NCBI RefSeq assembly: GCF_004006235.1
Contig: NZ_CP034753.1
Span: forward strand, 4,024,320 to 4,088,319
Length of the DNA stretch: 64,000 nt
Origin: Agromyces sp. LHK192
GTDB taxonomy: Bacteria; Actinomycetota; Actinomycetes; Actinomycetales; Microbacteriaceae
Reading direction: 5' to 3'
Shown: positions 9,839 through 15,724 of the stretch, one piece after another
Layout of the letters: the number at the start of each line of letters is the position of its first letter
How positions within the stretch are numbered: position 1 is the first letter of the stretch
Translations under genes and position numbers: made by a program
Notes under the pieces: model-generated
The model's database searches: none
Told to the model about the DNA's origin: nothing
The model's input: the letters and a program-made list of their open reading frames with translations, nothing else

Positions 9839-10407
9839 ATGCTCAACGCGATATCCCTCCCCGTCGAGCTGAACGTCGTTGCGGGAGGCGTCACGCTCAG
9901 GCGCGCCGACGCCGATGATCTCACCGACCTCATGCGCCTCCTGTCCGACGATCCGATCAGCGCAGGACGCGGAGACCTCGACGCTGCCGCGGACCGCCCG
10001 TTGTACGCCGAAGCGCTCACTCGGATCATCGGCATCCGTCCAATGAACTGATCGTCGGCGTCGACGACGGCGCTGACGACGGCGCTCGCCTGGTGGCGAC
10101 CTTGCAACTCACGGCCATCCCCGGCATGGCTCGCCGCGGAAGCACCCGACTCCTGGTCGAAGCGGTGCGAGTGGCGGGCGACCGGCGCTCGTCGGGTATC
10201 GGTGCCGCCATGATGAGGTGGGTCACCGACGAGGTCGCGCCCGCGATCGGAGCGTCGCTCGTCCAGCTCACGTCGGACGCGGCTCGCGAAGACGCTCACC
10301 GGTTCTACCGACGACTCGGATTCGCGGACTCGCACATCGGGTTCAAGTACCGCGTCCCTGAGAGCGGAGGAGCGACTCCATCCTCGAACCACACGCCGAC
10401 GAGGTAG
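9839..10407 (+). pseudogene. GNAT acetyltransferase gene split by a frameshift
   Basis: Two consecutive reading frames together make one GNAT protein of about 190 residues. The first frame from ATG 9839 gives residues through EALTRII. The second frame from about 10033 continues HPSNELIVGVDDG and then the acetyl-CoA-binding region RRSSGIGAAMMRWV and FYRRLGF. The break lies near 10030. A single missing base would restore one frame. The start has a possible -10 (catgat) six bases upstream. It is either a recent pseudogene or a sequencing indel. Confidence 0.7.
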
Positions 10408-10450
10408 GTTCCTTATCAGCCACCAGGCATGACGTACCGAAAGGGTCTCG

Positions 10451-10969
10451 ATGAACGGAGTCGCCGCCGGTGCGGCATCACCGCCTCCAGGGTGGTACGA
10501 GGATCCCGAGGCCGCCGATCTCGAGCGATGGTGGGACGGATCGTCGTGGTCCGATACGGAGTTCCGCGGGAAGCCCCAGTCCTTCGTCGAGTACTACTTC
10601 GAAGAGCACCTCGAGCTCCTGCCAGACTCACCGACGAATCGGCTCGCGAGCTCATCACTGTTGAGCGCATCGATCTCGCTGATCGGCGCGACCGCGATGC
10701 TGATCGTGGCATCGACCGCGGGGGAAGCCGGCGATGTGGTCGTCGCGACGCTCCTCGTCTTCGGCATCGTGGTATTCGGGGGCGCGGCGGTGACGTCTCT
10801 CGCGACGAGCCTCGTCTCGATACGCAACGCGAACCGAAACGACGGGCGGCGTCGTCCACAAGCTGTGACCGCCCTGGTGCTGTCGTCGACGGCGGTGGCC
10901 CTTGCCGTCTGGTGCTCGATCATCGCAGGGCCGATCGTGGTGTCGCTCTGGTCGCGGGTGTGGCACTGA
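10451..10969 (+). CDS. DUF2510 membrane protein
   Basis: 172 residues from an ATG with AAGGG five bases upstream. Residues 12-35 are a DUF2510 module (PPGWYEDPEAADLERWWDG), a short tryptophan-rich motif found at the cytoplasmic N-terminus of many actinobacterial membrane proteins. Three membrane segments follow (about 68-88, 95-115 and 140-162). It is the first of three closely spaced genes that all encode small membrane proteins. Function unknown. Confidence 0.75.
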   Translation: MNGVAAGAASPPPGWYEDPEAADLERWWDGSSWSDTEFRGKPQSFVEYYFEEHLELLPDSPTNRLASSSLLSASISLIGATAMLIVASTAGEAGDVVVATLLVFGIVVFGGAAVTSLATSLVSIRNANRNDGRRRPQAVTALVLSSTAVALAVWCSIIAGPIVVSLWSRVWH

Positions 10970-10970
10970 C

Positions 10971-11390
10971 ATGGCCGACCGTCCCTCTACGTACGCGAAG
11001 CTGACGTTCTCGGAGCGACCTTCGCTGCCGAAAGTGGTCGAACTCGCATCGGGAGCTCTCATCGTCGGCGGCGTGTGCGCCTTGCTCATCGGCGTGACCG
11101 ACGTGCTCTACTTCGCGGCCTCGGTCGACAACCCCGCGGTCAGGATCGCGCTCGTCGCGGTGGGGGCGACGTATTCGCTCCTCTTGGGCGTCGGTGGGAT
11201 CATCTGCGCCATCTCCGCACGTCGTGGCCGCTCATGGCCGAAGTGGGTCGTGGCACTGTTGGCCATCGCGGCTCTGCCGATGGTCGTGCGAACCGAGTTC
11301 TTCAGCACCCTGGTCGCGATCCTCCTCACCGGCGCCGCGGTACTGCTGTGGCTGCCGAGCGCCCGGAAGGCCACGAATCAGCGTGTGTGA
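10971..11390 (+). CDS. Small four-helix membrane protein
   Basis: 139 residues from ATG 10971, one base after the stop of the DUF2510 gene, so the two are very probably co-transcribed. Four hydrophobic segments are visible (about 25-45, 58-78, 85-103, 108-128). The charged N-terminus (MADRPSTYAKLTFSERPS) is cytoplasmic by the positive-inside rule. No family recognised. Confidence 0.6.
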   Translation: MADRPSTYAKLTFSERPSLPKVVELASGALIVGGVCALLIGVTDVLYFAASVDNPAVRIALVAVGATYSLLLGVGGIICAISARRGRSWPKWVVALLAIAALPMVVRTEFFSTLVAILLTGAAVLLWLPSARKATNQRV

Positions 11391-11438
11391 TCCGGACCTG
11401 CGAGCGCCCGGGTCGACCGCCTTCCGCCGCGACTCCTG

Positions 11439-12236
11439 ATGAGGACCTCCCACGTGCCCGAAGCATCCCCCCCTGTGCCGCGGCGGACGGCGAGCACCCT
11501 CGGTGGAAGCGTCTCCGTGCGGCGTCGACCCGGTCTGCCACGGCGACGTCGCATCGGTGCGCTACCGGTGGTCATCTGGTTGGTGGCCTCGACCACGTTC
11601 GCTGCGGCGTTGCAAGTTCCGCTCGACCCTCGCGCGATCCTCGTCATCCTCGTCTTCGCCACGCTCTCAGCGCTCGGTTGGTCGATCGGCATCGCCGTGG
11701 CCCGCGGGGCGCTCCGGCGTGCGGCCGCCCGCATCGATGACGGGATCGGCGTTCGAACGACCGCGGACTTCTCCGTATTTCCCCCGCGAGAGATCGGGCT
11801 CTGGACGTCGTACACCCGACCTCGGCGGTCGTACCAGGTGGCGGTCATGGAGACACGCGGGCTCGAGCTTCGGCGAATCTCTGGCGGGGGACGTTCCGCC
11901 GGCGCCCGATTGAGATTCGATCGGATGACCCGCATCGACGTCGGCACCGCCTCATTCGGCGACACGACCGAGCGAGCCGTCATCATCGCGGGAAGCGAGC
12001 GGGGCGTGGAGTACACGATCGGCGTCGTTCCCGTCGATCCCTCATCCGGAACCCTCATGCCGGTCGACGACGCGACGTTCCGGGCATTCGCCGAGGGACT
12101 GATCGCGCGCGCCGAAGAGACGGTTCCCGTCGGCCCCGCCAGGCACCGACTGAGCCGGGAGAACCTGCCGCGTCGAATCGGTCCGGGCACGCCGTTGCCC
12201 ACGTCGCACGACTCTTCAGACCGATACCGTGCATGA
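11439..12236 (+). CDS. Two-helix membrane protein with a soluble C-terminal domain
   Basis: 265 residues. A basic N-terminus (about 1-40) leads into two membrane helices (about 42-62 and 66-86). The soluble rest contains a beta-rich stretch (LELRRISGGGRSAGARLRFDRMTRIDVG) resembling a PH-like membrane-associated domain, though I cannot assign it. It is the last gene of a three-gene membrane-protein cassette. Its stop codon is inside a large inverted repeat. Confidence 0.6.
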   Translation: MRTSHVPEASPPVPRRTASTLGGSVSVRRRPGLPRRRRIGALPVVIWLVASTTFAAALQVPLDPRAILVILVFATLSALGWSIGIAVARGALRRAAARIDDGIGVRTTADFSVFPPREIGLWTSYTRPRRSYQVAVMETRGLELRRISGGGRSAGARLRFDRMTRIDVGTASFGDTTERAVIIAGSERGVEYTIGVVPVDPSSGTLMPVDDATFRAFAEGLIARAEETVPVGPARHRLSRENLPRRIGPGTPLPTSHDSSDRYRA

Positions 12237-12286
12237 GAATCCGGCGTAGACACCGGCTGCAGGGCCTGTGGGCCGGATTCTCATGC
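12231..12286. terminator. Long inverted repeat spanning the stop codon, between convergent genes
   Basis: Two perfect 15-bp arms (GCATGAGAATCCGGC at 12231-12245 and its complement at 12272-12286) enclose a 26-base loop. The left arm contains the TGA stop of the membrane-protein gene. The convergent flavoprotein gene ends at 12377. A bidirectional terminator is the simplest reading, although there is no T-run and the loop is long. Confidence 0.45.
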
Positions 12287-12376
12287 GCTGGGTCGGGGGA
12301 CGAGGCGGAAGGGCCGGGCAGACCTGGGCAAGGCCGGACAGACACCGCCCCGCCCACGGTCACGCTGCCTCGACGG

Positions 12377-14431
12377 TCACCCCGCCGCAACCCTCGCCCG
12401 CTGCGGCAGCAGCGCTCCGTCGAAGAACGCGGCCAGCTCGTCGGTCGCGTCGAGCGGCAGGATGTGCGCGACGTAGTGGTCGGGCCGCACCACGACGACC
12501 ACGCCGCCGCGGTCGAGCCCGCGCGCCTCGAAGATGTCGTCGTCGGGAGCGGCCGCGTACACCTTCTCCGCGTCGACGAGCCCCCACGGGCCCTTCCGCG
12601 GGAAGAACACGGCCGGCGCGTCGGTCAGGTCGAACTGCGTGTGGTCCTGCTGGTAGACGACCTTCACGTCGAAGACGCTGTCGAGCTCGGCGCCCTCGGG
12701 CGTGAACCGCACGACCGGTGAATCGGATGCCTCGCCGAGCCACTTCGCCCAGGCGGCGAGCTTCGACGCAGAGGCATCCGTCACAGGGGCATCCGTCACC
12801 GAGGCATCCGACGTCGGCGCCGCCGCGTCGGCGAACGCGTAGATGCGCCAGCGTCCGTCGGCGCGGTGGTGGTGACCGAGGTGCACCCGGTTCGTGTCGC
12901 AGACGCGCTCGACCTCGGCCGACTTGAACCGCTTGCCGAGCGGGAATCCGGTTGCGAGCTCCTGACGCGCGCCCGTGCCGACGATGATCGACGGGCGGTA
13001 CTCGGTCATGAATCCGGCGGGGAACTCGGCGGTGCGCACGTAGAAGTCCTCGAGCTCCGACGGGTCGGCGAGGTCCTCGGGTTTCGTCGCCATCAGGGTC
13101 GACCATTCGCGGTCGAAGTCGATGAGGTTCTGCGCGATCTCCTGGCGCTCGGCGGAGTAGGTCGCGAGGAGCTCCTCGGGCGCGAGGCCGCTGAGCACGT
13201 GACCGAGCTTCCACGAGATGTTCCAGCCGTCCTGGATCGACACGTTCATGCCCTGCCCGGCCTTCGCGCTGTGCGTGTGGCAGGCGTCGCCCGCGATGAA
13301 CACGCGCGGCGTGCGCGTGCCGACCTCGTCGAGGGGCACGTCGTCGAAGCGGTCGGTGACGCGGTGGCCGACCTCGTAGACGCTGTGCCAAGGCACGTGC
13401 TTCACGTCGAGCGTGTAGGGGTGCAGGATCGCGTTGGCCTTCTCGATGATCTCCTCGAGCGTCGTCTTGCGCACCGCGCCGCGATCGTCGGCGGAGACCT
13501 CGCCGAGGTCCACGTACATGCGGAACAGGTGCTGGCCCTCGCGCGGGATGTGCAGGATGTTGCCCGCCTCCGACTGGATCGAGCACTTCGTGCGGATGTC
13601 GGGGAAATCGGTCACCGCGAGGGTGTCCATCACGCCCCACGCGTGGAACGCCTGGGCGCCGATGTGCTTCGCGCCGATCGCCTCGCGCACGCCGCTGCGC
13701 GCACCGTCGGCGCCGAGCACGTACTTCGCGCGGACGACGCGGAGGTCATCGGATGCCTCGCCACCCGCAGCGTCGCCGTCGGATGCCGCAGCGGAGACGC
13801 CGTCGGATACCTCCGCGCGAGCGGATGCCCCTTCGGATGCCTCGTCGGCACCCGGCACTCGCCGCAGCGTAACGGTGACCGGGTGCGACGGGAGGCCTCC
13901 CTCGGCGTCGGGCTGCGTGATCTCGAGTCCGACGAACTCGTAGCCGTAGTCGGGGCGGATGCGCGCGGGGGAGTTGGCGGCGAACTCGGCGAAGTAATCG
14001 AGGACGCGCGCCTGGTTCACGATGAGGTGCTCGAACTCGCTGATGCCGTGCTCGTCGTCGACGGCCCGGGCGGCTCGGTGGATGCGGGCCGGGTCGGCGG
14101 GGTCGGGCTTCCAGAACGCCATCTCGGTGATGCGGTACGCCTCTTCGACGATGCGGCGGGCGAAGCCGAACGCTTGGAACGTCTCGACGCTGCGCGCCTG
14201 GATGCCGTCGGCCTGGCCGATCGCGAGGCGGCCGGGGCGGCGCTCGACGATGCGGGTGACGACGCCGGGGAACTGCGCGAGCTGGGCGGCCGCGGTCATG
14301 CCGGCCGGGCCGGATCCGACGATGAGCACGTCGACCTCGTCGGGGAGCTCGGCGGGCCGGTCGATGCCGACGCCCGCTGCGGGCTCGACCCGCGGGTCCG
14401 TCGACAGGTAGCCGTGGTGGTGGAACTGCAC
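12377..14431 (-). CDS. FAD-dependent aromatic hydroxylase (phenol/3-hydroxybenzoate monooxygenase type)
   Basis: 684 residues from a GTG with GAGGAGAAG upstream. The start MQFHHHGYLSTDPRV and the FAD Rossmann motif VLIVGSGPAGMTAAAQL (about 35-52) fit the MobA/phenol 2-monooxygenase group of class A flavoprotein hydroxylases. A DG motif (ADGARSGVREAIG) and the FAD-ribityl motif GDACHTHSAKAGQGMN with the following SIQDGWN are present. The C-terminal third resembles the thioredoxin-like domain of this group. Expected role: NAD(P)H- and O2-dependent ring hydroxylation of a phenolic acid. An Asp/Glu/Ala/Ser-rich insertion (about 200-230) looks like a family-specific linker. A palindromic operator shared with the IclR gene lies 28-42 bases upstream of the start and covers a GATAAT -10. 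Confidence 0.85.
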   Translation of the reverse strand: MQFHHHGYLSTDPRVEPAAGVGIDRPAELPDEVDVLIVGSGPAGMTAAAQLAQFPGVVTRIVERRPGRLAIGQADGIQARSVETFQAFGFARRIVEEAYRITEMAFWKPDPADPARIHRAARAVDDEHGISEFEHLIVNQARVLDYFAEFAANSPARIRPDYGYEFVGLEITQPDAEGGLPSHPVTVTLRRVPGADEASEGASARAEVSDGVSAAASDGDAAGGEASDDLRVVRAKYVLGADGARSGVREAIGAKHIGAQAFHAWGVMDTLAVTDFPDIRTKCSIQSEAGNILHIPREGQHLFRMYVDLGEVSADDRGAVRKTTLEEIIEKANAILHPYTLDVKHVPWHSVYEVGHRVTDRFDDVPLDEVGTRTPRVFIAGDACHTHSAKAGQGMNVSIQDGWNISWKLGHVLSGLAPEELLATYSAERQEIAQNLIDFDREWSTLMATKPEDLADPSELEDFYVRTAEFPAGFMTEYRPSIIVGTGARQELATGFPLGKRFKSAEVERVCDTNRVHLGHHHRADGRWRIYAFADAAAPTSDASVTDAPVTDASASKLAAWAKWLGEASDSPVVRFTPEGAELDSVFDVKVVYQQDHTQFDLTDAPAVFFPRKGPWGLVDAEKVYAAAPDDDIFEARGLDRGGVVVVVRPDHYVAHILPLDATDELAAFFDGALLPQRARVAAG

Positions 14432-14458
14432 GGGCTTCTCCTCACCTCATCGTGATTC

Positions 14459-14473
14459 GTTCGATTATCGAAC
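14459..14473 (-). promoter_or_regulatory. IclR-type operator of the hydroxylase gene
   Basis: On the minus strand the sequence is GTTCGATAATCGAAC, a perfect palindrome with 7-bp arms. It contains GATAAT, which fits a -10 element for the hydroxylase gene. It differs at one position from the site overlapping the -10 of the IclR gene at 9087. The arrangement (repressor covering the -10) is the same in both places. Confidence 0.65.
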
Positions 14474-14560
14474 AGTGCATTCGCATATCGCGCAGGATCC
14501 ATGGTAGGTCGGGGCCGGCGTAGACACAAGCCGTGCGGATGGACGCGCACACGCCACCCT

Positions 14561-14580
14561 GATACCCTCTGGGGGTATAC
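14561..14580 (+). promoter_or_regulatory. RicR/CsoR-type copper operator
   Basis: GATACCCTCTGGGGGTATAC is an imperfect palindrome with the core TACCC-N5-GGGTA at 14563-14577, the pattern described for the copper sensors RicR/CsoR. The right arm supplies a TATACG -10 (14576-14581) about 22 bases before the ATG of the cysteine-rich peptide. Copper-dependent derepression is the expected behaviour. The sensor itself is not in the window. Confidence 0.65.
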
Positions 14581-14603
14581 GTCGACCACCGTGAGGGGTA
14601 ACC

Positions 14604-14717
14604 ATGACCATCGAACTGACGATCACCGAGAAGAACGCACCCGCCGCGTCGGAGCACCTCTGTGCGTGCGGCGACGCCTGCGCGTGCGGTGCGTCGTGCT
14701 CCTGCCCGAGCGTCTGA
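14604..14717 (+). CDS. 37-residue cysteine-rich peptide, probable copper-binding metallothionein-like protein
   Basis: A complete short ORF from ATG 14604 with GAGGGG about six bases upstream. Residues 1-19 are polar (MTIELTITEKNAPAASEHL). The rest contains six cysteines at 20, 22, 26, 28, 32 and 34 as three CxC pairs (CACGDACACGASCSC). CxC pairs are typical of thiolate metal clusters, and the RicR/CsoR-type palindrome 24 bases upstream of the start argues for Cu(I). It may be a functional analogue of mycobacterial MymT, which is also small, Cys-rich and RicR-controlled; no sequence homology is claimed. It ends nine bases from the convergent flavin-family gene. Confidence 0.65.
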   Translation: MTIELTITEKNAPAASEHLCACGDACACGASCSCPSV

Positions 14718-14726
14718 GGACAGCGC

Positions 14727-15116
14727 CTACGCCACCGGTGCCTCGCGGAACTGCGGCGACCCGAGCACCCGCTCCACCCGGATCTCCAGCACGACCCGCT
14801 CGGGGTTCACGCGCGGCGCCCGATAGCGCTGCGTGTAGAGCTCGACGGCCTGCGCGACGGAGTCCGCGTCCTCGACGATGCGCGCCGGGCCCTCGAAGCT
14901 CAGCCAGCGCCAGCCGTCGACCGTGTTCACGCTCGCGCGCCCGGTGCGCTGCACGTTCAGGAACTTCTGCGTGCCGCGGGTGCCGATCACGCGGACGACC
15001 CCGTCGAGGTAGGTGATGCCGACGGGCACCGAGTGGATGCGCCCGTCGCGACCCACGGTCGACAGGGTCGCGAGGTGGTACTCGGCGAGGAATGCACGGG
15101 CTTCGTCGGTGATCAC
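14727..15116 (-). CDS. PPOX-class flavin/F420-dependent oxidoreductase
   Basis: 129 residues from a GTG. The split-barrel fold of the pyridoxamine-5'-phosphate-oxidase superfamily is indicated by ATLSTVGRDGRIHSVPVGITYLDG and VIGTRGTQKFLNVQRTGRASVNTVDG, which match the F420-binding subgroup. The reaction is unknown; relatives use F420H2 or FMN to reduce small molecules. It lies 12 bases downstream of the DUF3054 gene on the same strand and is probably co-transcribed with it. Confidence 0.75.
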   Translation of the reverse strand: MITDEARAFLAEYHLATLSTVGRDGRIHSVPVGITYLDGVVRVIGTRGTQKFLNVQRTGRASVNTVDGWRWLSFEGPARIVEDADSVAQAVELYTQRYRAPRVNPERVVLEIRVERVLGSPQFREAPVA

Positions 15117-15128
15117 CCGACGAGTCTG

Positions 15129-15581
15129 TCAGGAGACGGCTGAGCGGTCGCCGCGTACGTCGCCGTGCGACGCACGCTTCCGCAGCCGCCGCACGAGCGC
15201 CGCGATCAGGCGCCAGCCGACGAGCGCGGCGAGGAGCACGACCGTCGCGACGACGATGAATGCGGCGGCGGTGCCCTGGCCAGAGACCGCGCGAAGCAGC
15301 ATCCCGACGACGAGTGTCGCCACCCACACGCCGAGGCCGGTGCGCACCGGAGCGGCGGGTGCCCGCCAGGCGAGCGTGACCACCCACCCGATCACGAGCC
15401 CTGCGAGGAACGGCCACGCCGTCTGCCAGAGGCCCGCGAGCACGTCCTCTGCGTGACTCGCCCGACCCGACGCCGCGAACGCGACGACGAGCACCACGTC
15501 GAGCGCGAACGCCGCCGCGACCCATCCGATCGGGGCGCGGCGACGACGATCGACGGATGCCTCGGGCTGCGCGGAACTCAC
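15129..15581 (-). CDS. DUF3054 membrane protein
   Basis: 150 residues from a GTG. Four membrane helices (about 18-38, 48-68, 80-98, 104-125) and the AWPFLAGLVIGWVVTLAWR stretch match DUF3054 proteins of Actinobacteria. The tail is basic. Function unknown. It is upstream of and close to the F420/flavin-type oxidoreductase gene. Confidence 0.7.
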   Translation of the reverse strand: MSSAQPEASVDRRRRAPIGWVAAAFALDVVLVVAFAASGRASHAEDVLAGLWQTAWPFLAGLVIGWVVTLAWRAPAAPVRTGLGVWVATLVVGMLLRAVSGQGTAAAFIVVATVVLLAALVGWRLIAALVRRLRKRASHGDVRGDRSAVS

Positions 15582-15724
15582 CCGACGAGCCTACGTTCAC
15601 GTCAGTGGAGTCGGCTCCACCGTCGGTCGACGCACCAACCGGAGAGCATCCCCCGATCAGGGGCTTTCCGTGAGCACCGCTCAGGTTCTAGATTCAGCTC
15701 GCCGTCATCGTGAGAGAGGTCGAC

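Noticed and set aside
14501..15016. 171-residue plus-strand frame covering the Cys-rich peptide and the PPOX gene
   Set aside because: Arg/Pro/Ser-rich shadow without family motifs; the 37-residue frame in it has a ribosome binding site and operator instead.
15649..15663. Small CCCC-GATCA-GGGG hairpin as a terminator or attenuator
   Set aside because: Only four or five base pairs, no T-run, and such short repeats are common by chance in this composition.
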